The position numbers were made by a program, and so were the translations under genes. From Bacillota bacterium (GTDB lineage Bacteria > Bacillota > Clostridia > Acetivibrionales > DSM-1351): a stretch of 64,000 nucleotides of DNA. The notes beneath the pieces were generated by a model. The model saw only the letters and a list, made by a program, of their open reading frames with translations, was not told where the DNA came from and made no database searches. Positions within the stretch are counted from its first letter, which is position 1; every line of letters starts with the position of its first letter. Positions 8,348-17,371 of this stretch are shown in pieces. Where the stretch lies: contig JAEWSZ010000171.1 of NCBI GenBank assembly GCA_023397905.1, forward strand, positions 1-64,000, given 5' to 3'.

Positions 8348-9286
8348 TTACATAATCGGATAACCGGCTGCAAGATAGATGTTGTACCAATCCTCATAGG
8401 TCAGTTCGATATCGCAAGCCTTGCAGCATTCTGTGAAGCGGGACGTCTTAGTCGTTCCGCAAACAACCTGCATATTTGCAGGATGCCGTAAAATCCAGGC
8501 AACAGCAATCGTGGTTTTCGTCACACCATATTTATCAGCCACAAGCTGCATAGCCTCGTTGACTTCTTCGTACTTCGGATTGTCAATAAATATACCATCG
8601 ATAAATCCATATTGGAATGGTGACCATGCTTGGATCGTGATGTCCTTGAGCCGGCAATAATTCAAAATGCTGCAATCACGATCACTGGCATAGAAGTCAT
8701 GGTTATTCGTTGCAATGGGCTGTACACACATGTCTGCATGTGCAATGCTAAACTGCATCTGATTAATTTCAATAGGAACATTACAATACTTCTGAATTAA
8801 TTCAATTTCCATCGGTACATCATTGGAGATACCAAAGTGAAGCACTTTACCCGCTTTCTTCATGATATCAAACGCTTCCCCTATTTCTTCCGGACGGAAA
8901 AGTGCGTCGGCACGATGTAGCAGGAAATAATCCAAGTGATCCGTCTGCAGTCTGGACAGCGATGCATCAAGCGTTTTAAGGAGATGATCTTTCGAATAGT
9001 TGTGATAAGGACGTCCATCCGCAAAGAACGTGATACCGCCTTTTGACTGTAAAGCTAGTTTGTCACGCAGGCCCGGATTAGCTTTTAAAACTTGTCCCAG
9101 AACCGCCTCGCAGTTGCCTTCAACTTCGCCATAGCAGTTTGCTGTATCAATAAAATTTGTGCCGTTTGCAAGGCAGTTTTCCAGCAGTGCTGTAATGTCT
9201 TTCAACAACATTTTATCAATTCGCATTGTACCTTGAATAATTGCAGGAGCCGGGATCTTATTTTGTCCAAGTAAAATTGTTTTCAT
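8348..9286 (-). CDS. Aldo/keto reductase
   Basis: A 312-residue NAD(P)H-dependent reductase with an AKR TIM barrel. The catalytic tetrad is visible: aspartate and tyrosine in DTANCYGE (residues about 48-55), lysine in LQSKGG (about 82), and histidine in LDYFLLHRAD (about 125). The C-terminal cofactor region ends in G-TKTSRF near residue 279. The protein probably reduces a carbonyl or sugar intermediate in the cytoplasm. GGAGG is 6 bases from the ATG. It follows the permease genes in the same direction after 61 bp, so it is probably co-transcribed with them. Confidence 0.88.
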   Translation of the reverse strand: MKTILLGQNKIPAPAIIQGTMRIDKMLLKDITALLENCLANGTNFIDTANCYGEVEGNCEAVLGQVLKANPGLRDKLALQSKGGITFFADGRPYHNYSKDHLLKTLDASLSRLQTDHLDYFLLHRADALFRPEEIGEAFDIMKKAGKVLHFGISNDVPMEIELIQKYCNVPIEINQMQFSIAHADMCVQPIATNNHDFYASDRDCSILNYCRLKDITIQAWSPFQYGFIDGIFIDNPKYEEVNEAMQLVADKYGVTKTTIAVAWILRHPANMQVVCGTTKTSRFTECCKACDIELTYEDWYNIYLAAGYPIM

Positions 9287-9347
9287 AACTTTCCTCCATT
9301 CAATTTTGTATATTCAATATCGTCAATATCAGTACCTAAAATAGGCA

Positions 9348-10178
9348 TTAGGTCTTTACTGCACCAGCAGTCATACCGGCGATAAAATATTTTTGGAAAA
9401 ACAGAACAATTAGAATTATCGGGAGTGAACCCAGTATGCTCATTGCCATAATTTCGTTCCATTCAAACGCATACTGTCCCATAAGTGAGGCAATTCCAAT
9501 TGGCACTGTGCGCATCGCATTTGTTTTAGTTAGTGTTAAAGCATACAGATATTCATTCCAGCATTGAATGAATGTGTACAGTCCCACCGACACAAGACCA
9601 GGAGCGGACGAAGGAGCCAGTACTCTCCAAAGTGCCTTGAAGCGAGATCCGCCATCAATCTGTACGGCTTCATCAAGCTCCTTTGGAAGTGTGTTCATAT
9701 AACCAGTCATCATAAGAATTGCATACGGCAACGTAAAGACTGTATATGTTAAAACTAGCCCCAAATAGCTGTCATATATGCCAATCGAAACAATTAGCGT
9801 CAGATAAGGAATCAGAAGTGTAATCGGAGGAACAGCCTGTACACTGATAATGATTGTGTTAAAGATCTTCTTCCCTTTAAACTGGAATCTGCTGAAGCTG
9901 TACGCCGCAAGCAACGAAATAGCCATCGTGCAGGCTACAACGATTGCAGCAATTGCATAAGAATTCAGAAAAAACCGTAGTTTTTCCGGATCCCTGAGCA
10001 CGGACAGATATGCTCCGAAATGAAAGCTTTCGTCAAAAATCTTCGGCGGAGTTGCAAAGATATTGGCATTGGATTTAAACGAACTTGAAATCAACCAAAG
10101 AACGGGCAGTCCTGAGAACAGAGCTGCTGCAATCAATGCAACCCAAAGCAACAAGTTTTTTGTATAATTTGTTTTCAT
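9348..10178 (-). CDS. Carbohydrate ABC transporter permease (MalG type)
   Basis: A 276-residue inner-membrane permease with about six hydrophobic segments, the first at residues 9-31. The binding-protein-dependent transport motif (EAA loop) reads ELDEAVQIDGGSRFKALWRV near residues 167-186, the MalG-type form that contacts the ATPase. The C-terminus is the usual FFQKYFIAG-TAGAVK. The gene follows the partner permease after 3 bp and is preceded by GGGAGG. No ATPase gene is in the operon, so a shared MsmX-type ATPase elsewhere is likely. Confidence 0.93.
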   Translation of the reverse strand: MKTNYTKNLLLWVALIAAALFSGLPVLWLISSSFKSNANIFATPPKIFDESFHFGAYLSVLRDPEKLRFFLNSYAIAAIVVACTMAISLLAAYSFSRFQFKGKKIFNTIIISVQAVPPITLLIPYLTLIVSIGIYDSYLGLVLTYTVFTLPYAILMMTGYMNTLPKELDEAVQIDGGSRFKALWRVLAPSSAPGLVSVGLYTFIQCWNEYLYALTLTKTNAMRTVPIGIASLMGQYAFEWNEIMAMSILGSLPIILIVLFFQKYFIAGMTAGAVKT

Positions 10179-10181
10179 AAT

Positions 10182-11093
10182 TCAGTCCTCCCGTTGCTGA
10201 CTTCGCACGTAGAAAACCGCAAGGATCACGCATATGATGAGGATAATGACAGCTGCGGCAGAAGCTTGCGAATATTCATATCTTTGGAACGCTGTTTTAT
10301 ATACATATGTACTCATCATCTCAGTTGCATGTGCCGGTCCTCCTGCTGTCAGCAACCAGATCAACGAGAAGTTTTGTGTCGTCCAAATAAAGTCCAGCAT
10401 GGTAATGCTAATCAAAATAGGTTTCAGCTGCGGTAGCGTAATGTTAAAAAACCGTTGCACAGAACCTGCGCCGTCTATGCTTGACGCCTCATACAATGTC
10501 GATGGAATTCCCTGTAAACCAGCCAAGATGCTGATCATATAGAAAGGATAACCCGCCCAAATATTAATAAATGTTAATACCCAAAGCGCAAAGTCTCGGC
10601 TGCTAAGCCACTCTACTGGAAAATTCGAAATATTAAAATTGATTAATAAGTAGTTTATAATACCACTACCATTCAGCAACAGCTTCCAAAGAATTGCAAT
10701 TACTGTAGCATTGAACATCCACGGCAGCATATAAATAATCCGAAAAGCTGCTTTAGGACCAGGTTTCAGGCTTTTCGCATTGACAAGCATTGCTAAACTC
10801 ATACCTAAAATCAAATGCGCAATCACGTTAAGAATGACGAACATAGCTGTATTCGTGCATGATTTGAGAAAGATACCATCAGACAAAACCGAAACATAGT
10901 TGGTAATGCCCACAAATACCGGATTATCATTAATAATAACATTATCAAAAAACGAGTATGCTATGACCATGATAATCGGAACAAACAGGAGCAGAACCAT
11001 GAGTCCGATCGTCGGAAGCATATAAACATACGGTTCTGTCTTTTTGACGAAAAAATCAAGCTTAAGTTTTTTATCGGGTGTTCTTGACTTCAT
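10182..11093 (-). CDS. Carbohydrate ABC transporter permease (MalF/UgpA type)
   Basis: A 303-residue membrane protein with six predicted transmembrane segments, the first (YMLPTIGLMVLLLFVPIIMV) at residues 24-43. The EAA loop LYEASSIDGAGSVQRFFNIT lies near residues 197-216. It forms a heterodimer with the permease encoded 3 bp downstream and imports a sugar or oligosaccharide delivered by the lipoprotein encoded upstream. AAAGGA lies 6 bases before the ATG. Confidence 0.93.
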   Translation of the reverse strand: MKSRTPDKKLKLDFFVKKTEPYVYMLPTIGLMVLLLFVPIIMVIAYSFFDNVIINDNPVFVGITNYVSVLSDGIFLKSCTNTAMFVILNVIAHLILGMSLAMLVNAKSLKPGPKAAFRIIYMLPWMFNATVIAILWKLLLNGSGIINYLLINFNISNFPVEWLSSRDFALWVLTFINIWAGYPFYMISILAGLQGIPSTLYEASSIDGAGSVQRFFNITLPQLKPILISITMLDFIWTTQNFSLIWLLTAGGPAHATEMMSTYVYKTAFQRYEYSQASAAAVIILIICVILAVFYVRSQQRED

Positions 11094-11230
11094 AAATTAT
11101 CCTTTCACACTTTGTACAACTACATACAAATGATTACAATAAAAACAAAAAGCCTTTATTCGTCTGCGTTCTATATATCCATATGGTATACAGAACGCAG
11201 AATTCGTTATGAACAATCGTTTATTCTTTA

Positions 11231-12529
11231 TTACTTATAAGCAGCTTCAAACTTTTTCTGCACATCATCAAGCATTTTTGTGGCAGTAGCATAGTCACCG
11301 TCAATGTACATAACTAGGCTGTTGTTAAGAATATTCATCAAAGCCTCGGCAGTTGGCATGGAGTAAAATTCGGCCTTACCATGGCTGTTCATGTAGACAT
11401 CCTTAATTGCCTTGAACGCATCAGAGGTGTCTGTATAGGCCGGATTTGCAGTGTTGTTTACTGGGAAGCCATTTGCATTGACACACAGATTAGCATTCAC
11501 ATCTGCGGAGAGCAAATACTGGATGAACTTGGTAGCTTCTTCCTTGTGCTTACAAGCAGAGCTGATACCAACAGCCCAGTTGCTTACACGCATGAAGCTG
11601 TCACCGTTGTAGCTATCTTTGTGCGGCATATTGATGTAAGTCACGTTCATGTCCGGCGCCTGTTCGCTTATATTGGAAAGGTGAGCAACAGAGTCTGGCA
11701 TAAAGGCAACGCGACCATTGACAAACTCCTGAACCTTATCAGCGTCGGTCATTGTATACATACCAGGAGCAACAACTTTGTTGTCAAACAGCGACTTAAA
11801 GAATTCACAGGTTTCAGTGAAAACCTCATTGCCCGCCAAGAACGGCTTACCGTCCGATGTCAAAATGGAGCAGCCAGAGTTCCAGGCAAAGGATGCAAAG
11901 TATTCCATGCAGGTCGCATTGTCGGTGCTCATGTTCATGGCAAAGCCATAGATGTTCTTTTTCGGATCCGTGATTTTCTGGCAATCTTTGAGCATTTCAG
12001 TCCAAGTTTGCGGCAGTTTTTCGATTCCAGCTTTTTTTAGCAGGTCCTGGTTAACTGCCATCAGACAAGGGAAATTAACGATGGGCTGTGCATAAGTGAT
12101 TCCTCGGACTGCCATTTTGGTAGAAATTACGCTCTCATCCATTCCAATTGCTGCATACAGCTCATCCAAGTTGGCAAGGTGACCTTGGGTTGCATAGTCA
12201 TAAATCCAGCCGCCATCTAATGCCACAATGTCAGCCATAGTGCCAGTTGCTGCGCTTGCTTCAATTTGGGTCTTGGTATCGGCGTAGGGGTTGCTCAGAA
12301 GCTTGATCTGTACGCCGCTCTTTACCGTAAATGCGTCGCAAACACTCTGCAGATAGCCATCGGCCATTTCGTTGCCAAACCACTGCTGGAACTCGAGCAC
12401 GATTGGCTTGTCTGTGGCAACGGTTTCTGTGGCCGTGGAGGTTTTAGTGGCTGGTGCTGCATCATGAGCACAGGCTACCATGGACAAAGTCAATACTAAA
12501 CACTGGACTAGTACTAAGATTTTTTTCAT
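11231..12529 (-). CDS. Extracellular sugar-binding lipoprotein of ABC transporter (family 1)
   Basis: A 432-residue solute-binding protein. It begins with a lipoprotein signal peptide (MKKILVLVQCLVLTLSM then VAC, with Cys at residue 21 as the lipidated residue) and a Thr/Ala-rich linker. The mature part shows the family-1 pattern, with W-E-L near 170-180 and FQ-AGY-like elements replaced by FPVNNTANP near 374. It would capture the sugar outside the membrane and pass it to the two permeases. It is the first gene of the operon, behind a strong promoter at 12729-12756 and an approximately 190-base leader. AGGGAG precedes the ATG. Confidence 0.92.
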   Translation of the reverse strand: MKKILVLVQCLVLTLSMVACAHDAAPATKTSTATETVATDKPIVLEFQQWFGNEMADGYLQSVCDAFTVKSGVQIKLLSNPYADTKTQIEASAATGTMADIVALDGGWIYDYATQGHLANLDELYAAIGMDESVISTKMAVRGITYAQPIVNFPCLMAVNQDLLKKAGIEKLPQTWTEMLKDCQKITDPKKNIYGFAMNMSTDNATCMEYFASFAWNSGCSILTSDGKPFLAGNEVFTETCEFFKSLFDNKVVAPGMYTMTDADKVQEFVNGRVAFMPDSVAHLSNISEQAPDMNVTYINMPHKDSYNGDSFMRVSNWAVGISSACKHKEEATKFIQYLLSADVNANLCVNANGFPVNNTANPAYTDTSDAFKAIKDVYMNSHGKAEFYSMPTAEALMNILNNSLVMYIDGDYATATKMLDDVQKKFEAAYK

Positions 12530-12728
12530 TTTTTTCTCTCCCTCTTTCTTTTTATTTATACCTTTATCGGGTACTAGCTTAAGTTAATTTTGCCGAGCGG
12601 TTTAGTACTATATTAATTGATATGATGATCACTTTAACATTGTCCAGTAAGCAATTCTAATTTAATAGTAGTATTTCTCTCAATTGTTATCATTTAATAA
12701 TAAAACTGCGTTCGTGCTGTATATAAAT

Positions 12729-12756
12729 ATTATACAATTTCCTTACCCATTGTCAA
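12729..12756 (-). promoter_or_regulatory. Strong sigma-A promoter of the sugar operon
   Basis: On the minus strand a perfect TTGACA at 12751-12756 and a perfect TATAAT at 12729-12734 are separated by 16 bases. Between this promoter and the first gene (12530-12720) lies a palindromic TAGTACTA at about 12602-12609 and a related GGTACTAGC near 12572. These may be operators for the divergent regulator; that is inference. Confidence 0.75.
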
Positions 12757-12854
12757 TATATTTTTATATAATTTTTATAAACGATGATTAACATAGATAT
12801 ACCGAAAATACAAATTCACTTTCAATCTTTATTCGATACTTTCACGCTTACTTT

Positions 12855-13213
12855 ACTCAAGGCTTATCTATCCATCTTCAAAACTCGCAACACTCGGGCT
12901 TTCTAAACAGTTTATTGAGCAACCTGATTTCGAACTCCAGCATATATACAGAACACTTGAAGTTGTCTCAACGGAGTCCGACTTAATTCAGTCATCCCTA
13001 TACAATAACAGTATGAAGATTTTAAAAAGGAATACTGATGTGCTTTATTACGACTGTACCAACTATTTCTTTGAAATTGAGCAAGAAGATGAACTCAAAC
13101 AGTATGGATATGGCAAAGACCATAAGCCTAATCCCATTGTACAGATGGGTCTGTTCATGGATGCAGATGGCATCCCTCTTGCTTTCAATATCAACAAAGG
13201 TAACACCAACTAG
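12855..13213 (+). pseudogene. IS1634-like (IS4 group) transposase fragment
   Basis: The plus strand reads PSSKLATLGLSKQFIEQPDF and after it VLYYDCTNYFFEIEQEDELK, then NPIVQMGLFMDADGIPLAFN, ending at a stop after GNTN. This is a central part of an IS1634-type transposase, around the first catalytic aspartate (YYD). Both the N-terminal and C-terminal thirds are missing. The fragment separates the sugar operon from its putative regulator. The area 13214-13390 shows no other gene. Confidence 0.85.
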
Positions 13214-13394
13214 CAATTGACATTGAATGGTTGGAATCAAAAAAACTCGGCACTTATTTCGCTTGATATTACGTCTGCCGCGCCTTTATCCTTTTCGCTA
13301 TTGAAGAAAGAACATCCTATGCCATAAATTCAAATTAAATAGGGCTGTAAATTGTAACAATTGTAACAATCAACCAATTATTTTAAAGGTTTAC

Positions 13395-13423
13395 TTGAAA
13401 AATAGTTTAATATTATATACAAT
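13395..13423 (+). promoter_or_regulatory. Promoter of the AraR-like regulator
   Basis: TTGAAA at 13395-13400 and TACAAT at 13418-13423 are separated by 17 bases. The expected transcript start is near 13431, giving a leader of about 90 bases before the ATG at 13520. The surrounding DNA is very A+T-rich. Confidence 0.55.
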
Positions 13424-13519
13424 ATGATTTGTTATATATATATTACAGTTTTCTGTATGCAATTATATATGCAATATTTCATTGTTTTTATAAGCAATTT
13501 ATTTATATTGGAGGTAAGT

Positions 13520-14608
13520 ATGCCATCAAAAAGCAACGCATATAAGTACCAAGTAGTATCGAACTGGATTCAGGAAAAAATTGAAGATGGAACTTTTAAA
13601 GAAGGAGAAAAGCTTACTAGTGAAATCGCACTTGCAGAACAATTTGGAATAAGTCGCTTAACTGTACGAAAGGCTATAGAATATTTATGTTCTGAATATA
13701 TACTATACAAGGAGTCCGGGAAAGGAACTTTTATCAGTCCGAGAAAGCGCCGTTCTATACACACCAATAATATAGCTGTAATTACTACATATATTGATAA
13801 TTATGTATTTACAAGCATTATGCGAGGGATTGAATCAGTGGTTACAAAAGAAGGTTTTAATCTTTCATTCGGAATTACAAAATATAAATTTTCCAATGAA
13901 GCCCGTATAATTAAATCATATATCGAAAACGGTATTGATGGCTTTATTATAGAGAGCACAAGAAGTGTTCTGCCAAACCCTAATTTAAATCTATTTCGTT
14001 TACTAGATGATTATGGGATACCATATGTATTTATAAATGGATACTACAGGGAACTGCATGAACCAGTGTATGTTGTTACAGATGATCGTAACGTAGGTAT
14101 GAAAGCCGTAGAGCATATCTATTCTTTGGGACACCGGAATATTGCAGGTATATTCAAGATGGATGAAATTCAGGGCTTAGAAAGGTTCGCTGGTTATTCA
14201 CAGGGATTAATGAATCATGGTATTGAAGCGGATGAGAATCATGTCTTCTGGTACTTTACTGGAGATGAAAGTAATATTTTTAATGAACCCGGCAGGACTG
14301 TATTGCTTAAAAAGCTTGAGGGCTGTACAGCTGTATTATGCTTTAATGATAGCATTGCGTACGATTTAATTAAATTTTTGGAACACCACAATATAAGGGT
14401 TCCTGATGATATCTCTATTGTTGGTGTCGATAATTCAACCGTTTCAGAATTATTGCAAGACCAAATTACTACTTTTGAACATCCTACAGAAAAACTAGGA
14501 GAAGAGGCAGCCAGGAGATTAATATATATGATTAAAACTGGGAAAAAAGCAGATTCTTTAAAAATGGATATGAAGATCATTGTTCGCAAATCTGTTAAAG
14601 AAATTTAG
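13520..14608 (+). CDS. GntR-type HTH / LacI-type sensor regulator (AraR-like)
   Basis: The start at 13520 is set by GGAGG 5 bases upstream; the frame is open for 32 codons before it but that part has no site and an unlikely composition. The 362-residue protein has an N-terminal GntR winged helix (LAEQFGISRLTVRKAI near residues 38-53) joined to a periplasmic-binding-protein-like sensor domain, with RGIESV near 100, DDRNVGMKAVEHIYSLGHR near 180 and PDDISIVGVDN near 295. This is the AraR layout, a repressor released by a sugar such as arabinose. Its position upstream of and divergent from the sugar operon suggests it controls that operon, although IS debris lies between. Confidence 0.88.
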   Translation: MPSKSNAYKYQVVSNWIQEKIEDGTFKEGEKLTSEIALAEQFGISRLTVRKAIEYLCSEYILYKESGKGTFISPRKRRSIHTNNIAVITTYIDNYVFTSIMRGIESVVTKEGFNLSFGITKYKFSNEARIIKSYIENGIDGFIIESTRSVLPNPNLNLFRLLDDYGIPYVFINGYYRELHEPVYVVTDDRNVGMKAVEHIYSLGHRNIAGIFKMDEIQGLERFAGYSQGLMNHGIEADENHVFWYFTGDESNIFNEPGRTVLLKKLEGCTAVLCFNDSIAYDLIKFLEHHNIRVPDDISIVGVDNSTVSELLQDQITTFEHPTEKLGEEAARRLIYMIKTGKKADSLKMDMKIIVRKSVKEI

Positions 14609-14742
14609 TTGCGTAAACGTAGCGTTAAATAACATAGTGAAGTAACCGCCTATTTGTTACTCCCGTCGGAGAGCCATTACTCACCTATACTGCTAGAGGA
14701 TTGACTTGAGTAGACAGTAATCGAATAAAAGATTCGGAAATA

Positions 14743-14783
14743 ACTCTCCTTGATACAATCACATGTAAAAAGGAGAGTGTTTT
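14743..14783 (+). terminator. Terminator-like hairpin after the AraR-like gene
   Basis: ACTCTCCTT at 14743-14751 pairs with AAGGAGAGT at 14770-14778, followed by GTTTT. It lies 135 bp after the stop codon, and the stretch in between holds no gene that I can support. Confidence 0.65.
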
Positions 14784-15240
14784 ATGGCACGATTGTCAAG
14801 ATAAGTGGTAAAAAGACACGAAGTATACATATTCGATTTTTATGTCTTCTTTTTTGTACTCTCAAGGCTTCTTCGGTAACTCTCTCAGGCCTTGGAAAAC
14901 CGCTGTTTACAATCACATATACTTTTGTGTCTTTACTATGCTCCTTACCTGTCTTTATGTACTGGTAGTAATCTTCAAGAAGCCGCATTAGAGCTCTGGA
15001 AAGACCATAAGCATACAACGGAAAGACGAATATGATTACATGGGCACTAGCCAGGTTTTTCAATATATTTTCGGAATAGCTATCTTTCACATTAGCCTTG
15101 ACTGTAACAAAAGCCTTGTTGAATTCCTTATCAGGAATCCTACGGTCTAAAGCATTTAAAAATTCCAAGGATGCAGCCGCATATAAATTTTCTATCCTGA
15201 TGCCTTTGGATTTTCCTGTCTGAAATTTTGATTTTGGAGG
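14782..15240 (-). pseudogene. Flavodoxin-fold NAD(P)H-dependent oxidoreductase remnant
   Basis: The minus strand is open from just below a TAG at 15241-15243, with no start codon at the N-terminus, and gives SKFQTGKSKGIRIENLYAAA, then the flavodoxin-like core AHVIIFVFPLYAYGLSRALM and VYVIVNSGFPRPE. The last 25 residues turn into a basic nonsense stretch, a sign of a frameshift. So both ends are damaged. Relatives are small clostridial flavoproteins that act as NAD(P)H oxidoreductases. It lies immediately upstream of the second dispersed repeat copy. Confidence 0.7.
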
Positions 15241-15381
15241 CTACATCTCTCTAAATACCCTTTGTCATCTATGAAACGCCAAAAAAGCGGGCCAAAATTT
15301 GCACTTTTTCACCCCGTTTTTTGCTCATTTTTCATTATAAAGCCACAACATCTCAATATGTCATCATTATTATCGTTTCAA

Positions 15382-15440
15382 CGTGTCTTGAGTGGGTAAA
15401 AAAGATGCCGCTTGAACCTGGTGGGGCCTTGGAGGCAGGA
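15382..15440 (-). repeat. Dispersed repeat, copy 2 (decayed coding tail)
   Basis: This copy shares CTTGAGTGGGTAAAAAAGAT with copy 1 and AACCTGGTGGGGCCTTGG with copy 4. On the minus strand it reads KAPPGSSGIFFTHSRHVE, continuing to TIIMMTY and a stop. It abuts an IstB fragment on the plus strand. Confidence 0.8.
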
Positions 15441-15485
15441 ACGGAACATTCATTATATGGTAAGCAGGCGTGGACATCTACTCCA

Positions 15486-15689
15486 TACTTCTTTGACGAA
15501 CTTCTCACCCTGGAACAGAACGAACATAAGCAGCGGAGTGAAGAGCTAAGAAGCAAAATGTCCCGGCGGCCACACAGAAAAAGGCTGGATGAATTCGACT
15601 TCAGCTTTCAGCCCATCATCAATAAAAGGCAGATCGATGAGCGCGCTACCCTGGCATTCGCGGCGAGAACTGAAAATGCACAGAATAGG
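15486..15689 (+). pseudogene. IS21-family IstB helper ATPase fragment
   Basis: The plus strand reads FDELLTLEQNEHKQRSEELR and FDFSFQPIINKRQIDERATL, which is the N-terminal region of IstB, the ATP-binding helper protein of IS21 elements. The Walker A motif and everything after it is missing, and no istA gene is present. The frame upstream continues into the antisense of repeat copy 2, so the fragment has no own start. Confidence 0.8.
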
Positions 15690-15731
15690 ATTGCACAAAC
15701 TTTTATTCTGATAACGTTATTATCCAATCCA

Positions 15732-16118
15732 CTATTTGTAAAATATAGCTGTAATTAAAAAATCAGTCCCATACTTTTCGTTTGCAATTATCCCACTATC
15801 TGACCATTTCCCAAATCCTGCTTCCACAGCTAAAGGTCTCAAATCCCCATAAAAAGAAAATACACCTTTGGTCCAAATTTTTTTATACCCATTTAGCTTA
15901 ATAAATCTTTTTATTTCTTTTAAATTTTTACCGGCAATTCTATTTACGTTTAAAATATCACGCAGGACATTAAAAAAATCATAATAAAACAATGTACTTT
16001 TGCAATAGTGCGCAAACAATATACAAGTAACATCGCCACAAATTTTAATATTTCCCTTTAAAATAACGTTATACTTATCGCTGATTTCGTATGCTTTAAA
16101 AATCAAATCACTATTCAT
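15732..16118 (-). CDS. Unknown small protein, distantly epoxyqueuosine-reductase-like
   Basis: This 128-residue protein has a C-terminal segment, LAVEAGFGKWSDSGIIANEK then YGTDFLITAIFYK, that recalls the AG-G-x-G-NGLLI-YG-x-R segment of QueG and related corrinoid/Fe-S reductases. The Fe-S cysteines that should follow are absent because the protein ends there. It may be a truncated relative or a small stand-alone domain. No clear ribosome binding site is present. It is 10 bp downstream of the next minus-strand gene, in the same direction. Confidence 0.45.
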   Translation of the reverse strand: MNSDLIFKAYEISDKYNVILKGNIKICGDVTCILFAHYCKSTLFYYDFFNVLRDILNVNRIAGKNLKEIKRFIKLNGYKKIWTKGVFSFYGDLRPLAVEAGFGKWSDSGIIANEKYGTDFLITAIFYK

Positions 16119-16127
16119 AAATTCATT

Positions 16128-16559
16128 TCAATGAAGATATTTTTTACATTCTTCAACATTATTTTGTTCAAGTATCAATAGTTTATTTGCCAGAGAAAGT
16201 ATTTCATCATCAGCATCCGCGTATTCTTTTAACTTCTTTGTTAAATTTATAATGCCCATAGTACTCCCCTGAATCAGCATCTCAGAAATATGGGAAGGAG
16301 ATTTATTCGCCAGTGTTTTCAAATTAACCATAGCATAAGCGGATCCCTTTGAAAAAACATTGATATCCTTTGCTACTTTATTAATTTCTTTCAATTTTTC
16401 TTCTGTACTATCATAAATCATTTTATACTCTTGCAACTGAGATCGGAGCATTTTTTTGTACTCTTCATCTTGTGAAATCCCAATTAATTGATGTATTGTA
16501 TCTTTACCCATCTCTGCATTTTGATGAATATAATTTAAAAATTCAACATTTCCATCCAT
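16128..16559 (-). CDS. Conserved all-helical clostridial protein (ferritin-like)
   Basis: The start at 16559 follows GAGGTG by 7 bases. The 143-residue protein is almost entirely helical: MDGNVEFLNYIHQNAEMGKD at the start, an E-rich first half, and SPSHISEMLIQGSTMGIINL near residue 95. It matches a conserved family of small helical proteins in clostridia that I recall as ferritin/DUF2383-like, with acidic and histidine positions that could bind metal. The function is unknown. It seems to be co-transcribed with its two neighbours. Confidence 0.5.
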   Translation of the reverse strand: MDGNVEFLNYIHQNAEMGKDTIHQLIGISQDEEYKKMLRSQLQEYKMIYDSTEEKLKEINKVAKDINVFSKGSAYAMVNLKTLANKSPSHISEMLIQGSTMGIINLTKKLKEYADADDEILSLANKLLILEQNNVEECKKYLH

Positions 16560-16604
16560 GATAAACACCTCGTCAAGTAGTATGCTCTAAAATACAGCAT
16601 TTTA

Positions 16605-16907
16605 TTACTCAATATAAGTAGTCCACTTTCCGCAATTATTACAAAAATATATCGCAAAGTCCAAAATGTCATCAGCTTTATCTAAATCGAACGTGACAAT
16701 TTCATTGCTTTTTATGATGCCGATATTCCTTTGCCAAATACTGAAATCTTCCACCCCACAATTTGGGCACTCTGAATCGCACTTTCCGACGTGCTCAAAG
16801 TCATCAACAGTTATTCCATTGACTTGTAAAAGCTTTACAACTGCTTCTTCGTAGCCAGTTTCGGAACAGCCCATTATCAAATCTTCCAATCTCAAAAATT
16901 CGCTCAT
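16605..16907 (-). CDS. Small zinc-ribbon protein of unknown function
   Basis: This 100-residue protein carries CDSECPNCG near residue 43 and CNNCGKW near residue 90, two C-x2-C knuckles about 45 residues apart that could hold one zinc ion. AGGAGG precedes the ATG by 6 bases. Most of the sequence is acidic. It heads a group of three minus-strand genes in the immunity-rich region; whether it takes part in immunity is not known. Confidence 0.55.
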   Translation of the reverse strand: MSEFLRLEDLIMGCSETGYEEAVVKLLQVNGITVDDFEHVGKCDSECPNCGVEDFSIWQRNIGIIKSNEIVTFDLDKADDILDFAIYFCNNCGKWTTYIE

Positions 16908-17019
16908 AAAAGCCTCCTGTTGTTTTTAAATTCATCCACCTGAGTATTTAATGAAAAATCACTGCATATAGTGGCTTATCTGCTTCATTCCCCCTTAGAA
17001 CTACAATGCGCCATCCGAA

Positions 17020-17259
17020 TTACCGTCTAAAAAAGATGCCGCTCTCAAATTCAACAATAGGATTCTCACCTGCCTTAGGTAATATATTGAGACGCATAAT
17101 CTGAGAACAACATCCTCTAATATCTTCATTTTCAATATCATCTATCTCTAATAGGTAGTTGACCCCTTCGATATGTCTAATAAGTAATTTGTTTAATTCA
17201 TTCTCCTTGATATTCTTATCTACTGGTTCTGCGGGTTCATCTTCTCCGTTATCAGGCTT
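17020..17259 (-). pseudogene. Unrecognised coding remnant ending in a repeat-like tail (copy 7)
   Basis: The minus strand is open between stops at 17260-17262 and 17020-17022 and reads NELNKLLIRHIEGVNYLLEI, then RGCCSQIMRLNILPKAG. It has no credible start. The last codons read ESGIFFRR, and the underlying TAAAAAAGATGCCGCT is identical to the centre of the dispersed repeat. The gap 16908-17371 holds this remnant and repeat copy 3 and nothing else. Confidence 0.4.
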
Positions 17260-17289
17260 TCAAATGCGTTCTATCCTCACAACCGCTTC

Positions 17290-17347
17290 TGTATGCCTTG
17301 AACGGTCAAAAAGATACCGATTGAACCTGGCGGGATCTTGGCAGCAT
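17290..17347 (-). repeat. Dispersed repeat, copy 3 (decayed coding tail)
   Basis: On the plus strand this copy reads TATGCCTTGAACGGTC and GATTGAACCTGGCGGGAT. On the minus strand the frame shifts in the middle: AAKIPPGSIGIF in one frame and DRSRHTEAVVRIERI plus stop in the next. The second part keeps the R-H-T-E tail of the family. Confidence 0.75.
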
Positions 17348-17371
17348 TAAAGTATCCAAATTGATATATCC

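Noticed and set aside
13424..13519. Upstream extension of the AraR-like regulator
   Set aside because: The 32 codons lie over the promoter area, lack a ribosome binding site and have an unlikely composition; the ATG at 13520 has GGAGG.
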